From Rotaria sp. Silwood1 (Eukaryota; Rotifera; Eurotatoria; Philodinida; Philodinidae), in assembly GCA_905250075.1 (NCBI GenBank), contig CAJNOP010000080.1, forward strand, positions 735,260 through 799,259: DNA of 64,000 nucleotides, read 5' to 3'. The notes under the pieces were generated by a model, which saw nothing but the letters and a program-made list of their open reading frames with translations, searched no databases and was not told where the DNA came from. This document shows, piece after piece, positions 11,505-23,035 of this stretch; position 1 is the first letter of the stretch, and each line of letters opens with the position of its first letter. A program made the position numbers and the translations under genes.

Positions 11505-13153
11505 ATGTCTGATTTACCACCAGGTTGGGTTAGAAAAATTTCAAGTCGTACTGGTATGCCTTTTATTTTAAAGATTCTAAATATCAATATCAAGTCTTAA
11601 ATAAAATGAATCGCAGAAGTTTAAGACGCTTTTTACTTCGATCTTTTCTATGAAAAAGAAAGATGTCAATGATGTATTTTGAGTATTATGTAAAGCTAGA
11701 GTCAATGTGTACACAAACCATCCATTCTTGATGTAATTGACGTAATGTCAAGAAAAAGAGGGAATTTTGCTTTTCTTTGATAGGCTAAAGTTCAAGACAC
11801 TTAGTATTTGGACAATTATATCGTTGTCAAAAGGCAAGGACAATTTTTAAATATATACATTAAGATACAGAATCGAATAGATTACATTTTAGTATAAAAA
11901 GTTTTGAAAAATGATTATTTATAATAATTTAATATTAAGAATTAAGAATTTTTATTAATTATTAACTAGAGAAATGTTTTGTCATAAATTTTCATCTTCA
12001 AATATTCTGTAAGAAAGAGTATTGAAAACTGAATAATACTGAGTATTTTTGTTTTTCAATTACTCATTATAGCATGGTTTTTTTTAAAGTAGTAATTAAA
12101 ATTTAATCAGTACTATCAATAATTAAGAAAAGTAAACTCAAAATATAGAGTTCAGAGCTTTAGAGTCTACTACATTTATATAGAATTTCATTTGATAAAA
12201 CAAAGCCTACTCTATAAATTGCGCTATTTTTTGAAGTTGCGAAGTCTATGCTTAGAGCTCACTTTTTTTAATTGTTAAAAGAGTACTAATTAAATTTTAA
12301 TTAATTACTTAAAAGACTTTGTTATAAAGAATTATTGAAAACAATAATATATAGTGTTGTTGAGTCGTTAATATTTTTCTAACCAAATTCTTGAAGACCA
12401 AAGTTGATAACAAAACATTTCTTTGGTGAGCAATTGACAGAAATTATTAATTATTATAAATAATAATTTTTCGAAATTGTCTGTTTTTCGAAAACGATAT
12501 AATGGTCAAAATATCGCATTTACCTCCTTTCCTTTCACAGAAAACACCATAATAAAAAGTGTCTTAAAATTTTATAGTCTACTTTATGTATAGGAAAAGA
12601 ATATTATATTGACCCAGTAACAAAAGAAAGTCAGTGGGAACATCCAAATTCCATGAGTACTAAATCATCAAGCGGACGAAAAGCAGCAAATGGCGATCAA
12701 GTACAGGTACTTCATATACTTGTTAAACATACAGGTTCACGTAATCCAAAAAATTATAAAGGTGAAACAATCACACGTAGTAAAACGGAAGCTCGAAATA
12801 GACTTGATGGTTTGTATTTGACAGAATTTATATATATATCTATTGATTTATTGTATTTATTGATAGAAATTATAAATGAATTAAACAATGCTAATGATCT
12901 TGAATCAACATTTCGTCGTATTGCAAAAGATAAAAGTGATTGTAGTTCAGGTCAACGTGGAGGTAAAATGTTTACTTTCTTCTTCTATGAATTATATTTA
13001 ATATCGTTTATTTTTAAAGGTGATCTTGGCATGTTTGGTCGTGGTGCAATGCAAAAAGCATTTGAAGAAGCTTCATTTGCATTAGATGTCAATGAAATGA
13101 GCGGTGTAGTTGATTCAGATTCGGGTTTACATGTTATTTTACGTATTGTCTAA
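11505..13153 (+). CDS. PIN1: Pin1-type WW/parvulin prolyl isomerase
   Basis: Exons 11505-11553, 12594-12809, 12867-12962 and 13020-13153 encode 164 residues (human Pin1 has 163). The N-terminal WW domain runs from LPPGW (Trp8) to SQWEHP (Trp31). The parvulin domain starts at HILVKH (His57, Lys61) and includes SDCSS with the active-site cysteine, GRGAMQKAFEEASFAL and VDSDSGLHVILR. Pin1 isomerises phospho-Ser/Thr-Pro bonds in the nucleus and cytoplasm. One change stands out: the two arginines that bind the substrate phosphate in human Pin1 (68/69) appear here as Arg66-Asn67, so one is missing. The first intron, inside the WW domain, is 1,040 bp; the other two are under 60 bp. The start is the first ATG after an AG site and fits the family length. 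Confidence 0.95.
11554..12593 (+). other. Long intron 1 of Pin1
   Basis: A 1,040-bp AT-rich intron that splits the WW domain. Short related stretches around TAGAGTCTACTACATTTATA (12159) and TATAGTCTACTTTATGTATA (12575) suggest a duplicated or decayed repeat. No open frame was seen. Confidence 0.5.
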
Positions 13154-13911
13154 AAGAAAAACAATCTAGTTTCTGTTTTATTCCATGAAAAAGACTATCT
13201 TAACTCTTATTATATTTGCTCATACTTGTCTTTAATATAAAAGTACATTGTGAACAACAATGAATAAAAATCAAACGTTTTTCAAAAATATCTACAAGAA
13301 AAAATTCTTGCAATTATATTGCTCATATTTTTATATCATAATTCATTGTATTGAATGTCTCATATACTATTTACTCAAAGACATTTTCTTGTTATACAGA
13401 ATGACATGTTTTCCATGTCTCTTGATGGGTTAGACCTAAATATAATGAGACAAAGTACAAACAAGCAATATTGTAATCATATACAAATTCATTTTTTCAG
13501 CTATATTATCTACGTGTATTTTTCACGCCAAGAAAAACCTAAAATAGAATCATTCATTACTAACAATAACAGACCACAATAATTAAATAAGAAAAAAAAC
13601 AAGACAAATTTATCGTAGAGAATTGATTGAAAAGTGCTTGGTAAATATTATTGATGTATAGATAGTTACAAGCAAAAGATGTATCATCCGAAAGTAGAAT
13701 CCATTGTTTTTCTTTGAATAATTCTTGTTGATTGCTATTATTTTCTTATTGTTCTATTTTTAACCCATTATTTCCTTGTCATAATCATACCAATGTATGT
13801 GACCCACAAAAAAAGCAAGAAAAGAATATATATATATACAATCGACATAACTGTAGACATTTATTTTCAACAGTATAACAAACGGCATAGAAGAAAAACT
13901 GATAAAAAATA
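13154..13911. other. Pin1 to sHSP interval
   Basis: AT-rich sequence holding the Pin1 3' UTR and the promoter of the small heat-shock gene. I see no clear heat-shock element array (inverted GAA triplets) and no other gene. Confidence 0.5.
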
Positions 13912-15552
13912 ATGTCATCTCAAAGCGTTCCAATTCATCGTACGAGTAATAATTCCGTAACTAACAGCAGTAATAAGAATGATATTTCGTTTGACGCATT
14001 TAATTATGCTCCTGGTCAAGATCAGCATATTCGATGGTTAAGTCGTCCAAATCAAACACTTGCACAAGAAAAATATTCTCATGATGCAGAAAAATTTCGT
14101 ATTACTTTTGATGTTGAAAATTTTCAACCAGAACAAATTAAAGTAAATGAAGAAAAAGAAAAAAAAACAAAAATTCTTTATTTTATTTTTATTTATTTAG
14201 ATCTATATTCAAAATCATCAATTAACAATAACAGGTGTTTATGAAGAACGTAGTGAAGGACTTTATACACAAAAACAATTTGAAAAATCATTTGATTTAC
14301 CATTTAATGCTGATGTTCACACTATGGCATCATATATAACACCAGCTCATATGTTAGTTGTTGAAATTCCTCTTAATCCACATTTTCAACAACAATTACC
14401 AGCCATTGATCATTTAAATATTAATCAAAATGTTAATGATCAACGTCGTTTATCATTTTCATTAAATAAATTCAATGCATTAAATAATCAAGGCTTATTA
14501 TCTACATTCAATAATACATCTAGTTTACCAGTACAAGATCAACAACTACGCAGAACATCAATTACAAAAACAACAACAACAAGAACATCATCTGGGTCAA
14601 TAGGGCTTCCACCTGAAGCAACAGAATTACTTCGTAGTGCCGATTTAACAACAGGCTCTACACAAGCATCTAATATACATATAACTGAACGACGTTTTTC
14701 AAATACAGGTAATCAACCAATAACAATCAATGAACCTATGACAACATCAACAACAAAAACAACAAATTCAACATTATCAAGTTTGTATACGATTCAAATA
14801 AAATTTTCTTGTTTTTGTTATCAAAACATTTTATTTATGCTAGATTTGTCTGATTTACCAATTGAAATTCCACCAGAATTATTAGCTACTGGTGGTACAA
14901 TAACAATTCAAAAACGAAAAGTTTCTGTAACAAAAACAACTGATCCAAGTCTTGGTCAACCTATTTCAGTACCAATAACAAGTAACAAGGATACACATTC
15001 ATCATTATCTACAACTTCAAATACATCGACACAATCAACAGTACAACAATCAAATACTAATCAAAGACGTGGTTCACAAGTATTTGAAAGAATATTTTAT
15101 TTTATTTTATTGTTTCTTTTTACATGTTCATTTTAGACTACTACTAGTAATCAACGACATATGTTTACACTTGAAGAATTTCTTCAAAATAAAACTTGGA
15201 ATCCATCGATTATTGATGGTGCAAATGGAAAGAAAATTCTTTATATGCGTTTAGAAACAAAACCAGGTACAAAAGCTGATCAATTAAAAGTTACACTTAA
15301 TGGACATAATTTACGTGTTGATATTGAAAATAAAATATTGACGAGCACTGGTCAAGCTATGAGTATGTCTATGTTTCCTTTTTTTTCAATATGAATTCTA
15401 ATCTATTTTTGGATCTTGTTTTTCTTGTTTAATTTCTAGCTGAACAGAGTTATCGTCAAGTAACTCTATTTCCGACATGTGAAATTGATCATTTAAAAAC
15501 GGAATTTAAAAGTGATGGTTTTCTTCATATTCAAGTACCTATCAAATTATAA
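13912..15552 (+). CDS. Small heat-shock protein with two alpha-crystallin domains
   Basis: Exons 13912-14142, 14201-14780, 14844-15079, 15137-15362 and 15440-15552 encode 461 residues, more than twice the normal sHSP size. The first alpha-crystallin domain (about residues 55-145) has FRITFDVENFQPEQIKI, LTITGVYEER, a beta-strand FEKSFDLPFNADV and MLVVEIPL. A long Ser/Thr/Asn/Gln-rich linker follows, with a second short domain-like piece (DLPIEIPPELL). The second domain fills the C-terminus (LYMRLETKPGTKADQLKVTL, then VTLFPTCEIDHLKTEF and FLHIQVPIKL). sHSPs are ATP-independent chaperones that hold unfolding proteins. Double-domain members are known in flatworms, so this may be an orthologous or convergent form. 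The classical C-terminal IxI motif is only suggested by IKL at the end. Confidence 0.85.
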
Positions 15553-17595
15553 TTGAACTGCATTTATTTATAAGAACTGCTTTATTTTTTTTTACATATA
15601 TACACCCGCAATGCTATTTAACCTCTATTAGAAATTATGCATAAGTATTTTATTACCTTGAAAATAACATATTTTAATAAAAAATAATAATTCATATGGA
15701 AAATTTTTCGGCTGACCTATGCCATTTTCATTGATATTTTGCATATACCATATGGAGATCTCATTGTAAGAATAAACTTAAAAAAATTTGAACTGATACA
15801 ATGCCATTCAATAGATATTGACTATATTCATTGTGTCATAAAAAAGAGAAATCATAGTAATAAATCTCGTATAACTGATATGCGAACTGTTCTAATGTCT
15901 CACAAATTACAGTTGTATATGATGAGCATAAATAGATATAAATGAGTCTATGAAAATTCTAAAAGGATACTTATTCAAGACGTTCTAATCAAAATTTTGG
16001 AGTAGACATAACACAATACCAATGCGGTTTTGAGGTATTTAGCAATGACACTAACGAATACTAAAAACTGCTCAACACGAATGTCGATTAATATCAAATG
16101 GTTTTAGAATTGTAACATGCCTATTTACGAACTATAACCAGATTTTTTTCGAAACAAATTGAATTAAAAATTTAAATCTGAAATTTCATAAATAGATCTG
16201 CTTGTTCTTAGAATCTCTTGAAAGTTACAATCAAATTACATGTTTCTTTTTTTGTTTATAGTAACTCTCTTATGAATTAAATTCATCTGATTTCTCTGAA
16301 TAAGATCCCTTACATGTACGTAAAATATTAGTGAAAACCGCATAGATTATTTGATAGAATGATATTAAATCATGGAAAATGACACTAAAAAATTCCCTTA
16401 TTGACAATTCTACATGCAGACATTATGCATCTATTAATTATCCCTTAAACGTTGTCATCGTATTGTCATATTAATTACACAATTTTCCACAGATGTTTAA
16501 AACGTGAAATTCTATACAAAACTAGGTAACTAGAACCTTTTGGTATCCAACAAAAGTTCATTGTAATATATGTATTTTTTCCCGTTACACTAATTAACTT
16601 ATAAGTAACCAAATAATGTATCATGACCGGAAAACAAGACAAGATGTTTATTATTGTTTCTTCTAGATAATACTACGATAAATCGTATTTCTTTGGGAAA
16701 GTTTGTTTACATTAATCGATTTCTTTATACGTCATTCGGAATATTTATATGTCTTTCCATAAAGAGAAAAAGTCTTTTTCTTGCTGGAATGCAAAGTCAA
16801 AATATTCATAGGAAAGATCTTTTCTAACAAAACAATTTTTTAATAATTCTATAGACTTATTCTCAATAACAGAAATGAAACAAACAAAAATATCTTTCTC
16901 CATATAAGGGTTAAGCAGTACATTAGAGTATCAGATTGCACAAAAATTAACTATGATATGCAAGAAAATTGATTGGCGAATAATCATTGTAATAGTATTG
17001 ATTATAAGTTTACATAACATCAGTAGACCCATTGAGACAATATTTTTCTATAATGATCGGTCTTACTTGCAAGTCTAAAAAAAGAACGAGCGATCTATTG
17101 TTGTTATTCTTAATTAGATTGAGCCTATTAATAAATTTTTTATTCGTAAATTTGATTATTATTCTATATTTCATTTTATTTACAGTTCAATAATTCTTTT
17201 GATAAAGACTATAGATTCGTTATAATTTCATAAATATTTTGCATATTCAATCGATATCTAATTATGATTGTACATATTTTCCAATGTTTAATGATCAAAT
17301 TAATCTAATATATTATTCTAATTAATTAATATGATAAGAAAATATAAGTGTGTACAACTCTACCTGAAATGCCATCTTTCGATCTTTTCGATTTTTCATT
17401 GGTTAATGATACACGTATTGAAAAAAAAAGAAAATCTTATAGCCTCTTCGACTCACACACATATGGTGGCTGTTGATATAACTGATTGATTGAGTATAAC
17501 AAACAGGCTCGTTGACCCGTACATCGTATTGTACATTTACTTTTCAATCGATTAATAATTTTTTTTTCTTCTGTTCAGATTTTTTATTCACACTT
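15553..17595. other. Intergenic region, sHSP to BCKDHB
   Basis: About 2 kb of AT-rich sequence. A 68-codon open frame at 15739-15945 has no recognisable features and is not called. A T-rich run ending in CAG at 17578 lies 17 bases before the BCKDHB ATG and resembles a leader acceptor. No repeat family was recognised. Confidence 0.5.
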
Positions 17596-19941
17596 ATGAA
17601 TTTGTCCATTCATCGTTTAATACCTACCCTATCAACATGTTCGTCGTTCTTGTTACGACGTCGTCTTGCTCATTTTACTTTCTTCAAAGATCAACCGGAT
17701 CCATCTCATGGTTAGTTATAGTCCTCTGTTTTTTTTTGTTCTCTGAACATAGAAAATTGAATATATGTGTTTTCTAAGGTCCAACCAAAGAAATGAATCT
17801 ATGTCAAACAATTCAAAATACGCTTGACATCACACTCGGAAATGATCATACAGCTAGTATGCTTGAGTTTTTATTATAATAATTATTATTCTTTATATTA
17901 TGATTAATTTCTATTTGAGTTGTATTCGGTGAAGATGTTGCATTTGGTGGTGTTTTTCGATGTACAGCAGACTTAAGACCCAAATATGGTACAAAGAAAA
18001 AAAAACGAAAAACATGTTTTGTTTATAAATTTCATTTATACTTCAGGTGCTGATCGTGTATTTAATACACCATTATGTGAACAAGGTATAATTGGTTTTG
18101 GAATAGGTGCAGCTGTTGCTGGAACAACAGCGATTGCTGAAATTCAATTTGCTGATTATATCTTTCCAGCATATGATCAAGTAATAAACAAATCATAAAT
18201 TTATTTGATATTATATTTATTTGTTTATTTCTTTTTAATATTTAGATTGTAAATGAAGCAGCTAAATATCGATATCGTTCACAGAATTTATTTAATTGTG
18301 GTCGTCTTACTATTCGTTCACCATGGGGTGCTGTTGGACATGGTGCACTCTATCATTCACAATCACCTGAAGCACAATTTATGCATACACCTGGCATTAA
18401 AGTGAGGATTTCTATTTTATTTTTTATGATTAAGACATATATATATATATATACAGAATAGTTAGATATGAGCAAGATAGTCATGCAAAACTTACCTTAA
18501 ATGTCATATTCTTATGACTCATGTGTTCTAAAAGTTAATGCCAAAACTATAGATTAACATTCACGTCAATATTTATTATTATGATTTTGATAGTGAAATT
18601 AATCTTTTTTTTTTCGTAAACAACTAAGGTGTAGAACACATAATCATGCAAAAATAGATGAAGCATAAGTTAACTAAAAATAAAATAATACCGCCAAAAA
18701 GAAAGATATTAGTTGTCATATGGGTCGTGCAAGATGTCGCAAGCTTGTTAACATTGCTAGAAAATCATATCACGTTGCAAGCTAGTGCATGTATTACTAA
18801 GTATGAAACCAGAACTAAAAATGTTTCTGACTGAGATCGAAAACAATTGGTCCCGCTAATTACTAAAGATAGTAGTAGTTCCTAAGAACAACATTTATAA
18901 ATATTGCTTTGAAATATCATCATAGGCTTTAACAATCAAATTTTACTTTTATAGTGTTGAGAATAATTCTGTAACGAATATATTTCATTGTGAAATGTTA
19001 CTGATATAGATATCTGTCTTGTCTTAAGTACAATGATGTGAAAACGAAAGTTAATTTGACTATTCTCATTGGTGCTTGATTTTATACAGATTTCGAAATT
19101 TTAGATTCATGTTATTACCTATGATGTTATTGAGTTTTGATGGAACCAAAAACTCGAGTGTTTGATCTATCATGAAACAATAATTAGTTCCATAGAGTGG
19201 ATATATTCTAATTTTTTACCGAAAAGCTGCTTATAGATCACTCTATACATATATATCTTCAATTTTATTTAGGTCGTTATTCCACGTAGTGCAATTCAAG
19301 CTAAAGGATTACTTTTATCATGTATTAAAGATGATAATCCATGCATATTTTTTGAACCGAAAATTCTCTATCGATCTGCTAAAGAAGATGTACCACTTAA
19401 AGAATATACTATACCATTATCTAAAGCAGAAGTGATATCCGAAGGTAGATTTGTTTTTTTTTTCAAACATCGTATAAATATGTAATTTGTTGTTGTCTTA
19501 ATTATAAGGTTCTGATGTGACACTTGTTTCATGGGGAACACAAGTTCATGTTATGCGTGAAGTAGCACAAATGGCAGCTAAAGAAAATATATCTTGTGAA
19601 GTAATTGATTTACGAACAATTGTACCATGGGATGTTGATACAATATGTCAATCAGTTAGTAAAACAGGTAGATTACTTATAAGTCATGAAGCACCAATAA
19701 CTGGTGGTGTTGGTGGTGAAATTGCTGCTACTGTTTCTGTATGTATCTTAATTGTATTTTATTCAAATGTGAATATGAAATATTTTTATTATTTTAGAAA
19801 GAATGTTTCTTAAATCTTGAAGCACCCATAGAACGTGTTTGCGGTTATGATATTCATCCAATTCCACATGTTTTTGAACCATTCTATTTTCCATCTAAAT
19901 GGCGTTGTTTAGAAGCTATCAAGCGTATGCTAAATTTTTGA
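17596..19941 (+). CDS. BCKDHB: Branched-chain 2-oxoacid dehydrogenase E1 beta
   Basis: Eight exons (17596-17710, 17779-17856, 17920-17988, 18047-18180, 18246-18401, 19273-19444, 19509-19738, 19798-19941) encode 365 residues. The protein pairs with E1 alpha in the mitochondrial complex that decarboxylates ketoacids from Leu, Ile and Val, using thiamine diphosphate. Visible hallmarks are the cofactor-side [13 protein letters not shown], the [19 protein letters not shown] helix, [19 protein letters not shown], and the transketolase C-terminal domain beginning [14 protein letters not shown] with [15 protein letters not shown]. The first 25 residues are rich in Arg, Ser and Leu without acidic residues, as in a mitochondrial presequence. 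Upstream in-frame codons before 17596 lack an ATG. Intron 5 is 871 bp; the others are 60-70 bp. The call is confident. Confidence 0.95.
18402..19272 (+). other. Long intron 5 of BCKDHB
   Basis: An 871-bp intron with TA-repeat tracts near both ends (about 18438-18453 and 19246-19257). It has no open frame of note. The TA-rich ends could mark an old TA-targeted insertion, but I could not align the two ends as inverted repeats. Confidence 0.45.
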
Positions 19942-22900
19942 ACCATATAAAAAAGAAAAGTTTTCTTTTCTTCTTTATTTCATAAACAAGAAAAATACAC
20001 ACACACAAATAAGCATTTAGTTTTATGTTTTTATGATTATAAGTGTATATTTTTCTAACCATAAAAAATAAATTGATCTATTATAGTTTTATTTTAAATT
20101 AGATTTTTATTTGTTTATTTTTTCAGATTAAGTCGATTATTATCTAATTATTCAATTATCAAATATTTTATGTAATTCTTCGAAATCTATGTATAGGTAT
20201 AATGAATTTTTGTTAAATGTCTTTATTGAAAAGAAGATTTTATCTAGGGTTGATCCAACCAGGAAGGAAAAGGGATCTGATACCCTCCAATCAAGAAAAG
20301 TTTTTATGTTCTCTAAAGAAAAGCTAAGAATTTTTCGTGCGTTCTCTCAGACAAAACATGTTGACAACCTCGAAAAAAATTGCGATGTTTCCTCGCGCAT
20401 CAATGATGACTGTCGCTTCAGGCTAACTTTAACCTTATCTAATATTATTAGTTTTTTATTTTCTATATAAATTTCATATATTGTGTAGAATAATAATAAA
20501 AATATTTATGAATAGATAGTCACTACTATCAGATATTGATTGTTTCTATAGCTTTATTAAGAATATATTTCTCAACGTTTTTTTTTTAAATGTATTAAAC
20601 TGAAATACAAATATTAAAACTTTTTGAAATAGAATCTGTATCTTATCTACTATGTGCTCCAGATGCTTTCATTAAAAACTTCTCTTTGCTAAAATACATT
20701 ATCATGCATAGTTGTGCATATCAACAAACATAGATAACTTTTTATTTACAAGACATCTTCAATCTCTGTATAAAAATGTCATTGGAAAAAAGATCTTTTT
20801 AAGATTTCACAATTTCATAAATACATATTTATAAAACGAAATATAACGTCGAAGAACTATTTACAATAGGGAATATTCCCTCGTTAGTTATTCAATGACA
20901 TTTTAAACAGTAAATATTAGTGAATGAGTATGTAAGTCTCGTTTATCTCATATTTCTTTCGAAAAAAAAAGCATTTGATAAGGTTTTATCAGTAATAACT
21001 TCATTGAATCCTTCAATTATTTCACGATTTCAAGTAAGAATATGAATGAGAGACTAGTCATGTAACACAAGATATGTTATCTAAAATTTGTATAATAAAG
21101 TCTCGTTTTTTTTTTTTGTCATTGAAATGGAAATAATAATTATTATTTCAAATATTATTCAAAATGTGATATATTTGTGTCTTATTATCAATGCAATTTG
21201 TTTTCTTTTTTGTGTTCTTCTCATTTGTCTAGTAATCGAAAAATCTTATCCGCTCTTTTGTTGTTTATATGTTCTCATGCAGACAATAAAAAAAAAAAGA
21301 AGAAGAGGATGTTCCCCTCCTACTATTTTTCATCTAATTTTCTTTCTGTTTTCTTTTTCATCATTCTTTTTCTATTCATTCATGTTAGTTTTTTGTTTCA
21401 TCTAAATGATGATAATGTGCAGTTTTTTTTCTGTTGTCGATAATCGTATATGTCGATTACTTTCCTTTTTTTTTTTCTATAATCATAACAACAAAATCCA
21501 AAATAACAATGATGCATCAATTAAGAGTGGTTTCATTATGTAACGGAATTCTCAATCATATACCTTTAAGTATATTATTCTATGAGCTGTATCTTAAAAC
21601 CAAATAAACTTGAAGAAGCCTAGTATTATAAATAGTGTCCATCAAGTATACGTCTAATTGCTTTAGTGAACATTTCTTTCTTTTTCAATCGGCTCCCTTT
21701 CCTCATGACCCGATATAAAAAGGTGTTCTTTCTCTCTCTTACTCGCATTGATTGGAATAAAAAAGTAACAATTTCTCTTTGTCTTGCTTCTCTTTCTTTC
21801 TATTCAAATAGATTTTCTCCATTAAATCAGCGAGATAGACATTTTTTTATTTCATCTCTCTTTCTCTTTCTTGGTACCAGCCATTTACCGATATGTGCAT
21901 ATACATATATATATATGTGCATGTTTTTTTTTCTTCTCTTGTGTAACACACAAGAACTACTCATTGAATTTTTCTCTTATTGATATTATTTTTTTAATTT
22001 CTTTTCTTTCATACTGTGTAAAACACGCAGTCAATGATAGAAGCCAGTCAAGATGAGAACGAGAATAAAATTACTATCTGTTGGTCATTGAACACGCAAT
22101 ATATATCCACCCTGTAATTCTCTTTTTCCGTTTCGTGCTTTTACTTTCATCATTCTCTTTTCCTATGTCGATGAAGTTAAAACCCGATTATGATACTTGG
22201 TGAGATTAGCTTCATTCATTCATTTGTTTTGTTATATTTCTTTTTTTATGTGATAAATAATAAAAAAAAAATGGATAATGCCCTCCTGCCTACTACATAT
22301 ATACATACATATGCATAGATGCAAGATTTTCGTTTGTGCAAGAATGAGAATACATTGGAATGGTATCATCAACATCATTAGTCCTAGTAGATAGAGAAAA
22401 AAAAGCATTGAGAAACATATAAAAGGAAAAGAAACCTACGAATAAACACAAGGCAAAGTAAAACGATAACTTATAATAATGTATTAGATTCGGAATGTGT
22501 CTCGTTCTCGTTATTTTTTCATTCTTTTACTTTTTCTTTTTCTTTTATTTTCTACTATTACTTCTATACTCTGCTTTTTTGCGTCATTATTACGCATATT
22601 ATTAGTTACCACAAGTAGTCCACGTGCTATTATAGTATTGTTCTATTCATTTTTCAAAATTAAAGAAAAAAAAATGAAGCTTCCTTTATTTTTTTTAACA
22701 TTTCGTTTTTTTTCTTTTTTTGTTTGTAATTGTTCATTTCACATCTTGTTAAGTATTAGTTAAAAAGTTAATTTGATCAATTTATTGTATGATTGAATAT
22801 GAGTAAGACAAGACAGCAAGTCGCAAACTATTAAAATCAACTTCATCGTTCTTTCCTTTTTTTCTTTATGCCATAATCTAACATTATCCCGGAGGACTAT

Positions 22901-23035
22901 GTTAAAGAAAGTACTTAGTCACTTTCTTTGAAAGTATATTCTATTTAATCCGGTTCTTTTTTTATTCTTTTTTCTTTAGCCACTTCGTCACACATATGTG
23001 AATGAATGGTTGCAACTGAATAAATAATTGACGAA
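19942..23035. other. 3-kb intergenic region upstream of APBA
   Basis: Mostly T-rich and pyrimidine-rich. Open frames between 21088 and 22763 are Phe/Leu/Ser runs from poly-T sequence and are not called. The patch 20240-20440 is richer in G and C, has small hairpins and is described in the findings. No tRNA or other RNA gene was recognised by eye. Confidence 0.5.

Noticed and set aside
20189..20470. 93-codon frame treated as a protein gene
   Set aside because: Its composition differs from nearby coding exons and it overlaps the hairpin-rich patch; a repeat or RNA explanation is more likely.
21088..22763. Several 60-105-codon plus-strand frames
   Set aside because: They are Phe/Leu/Ser runs produced by poly-T and pyrimidine tracts, with no motif, no exon structure and overlapping alternatives in other frames.
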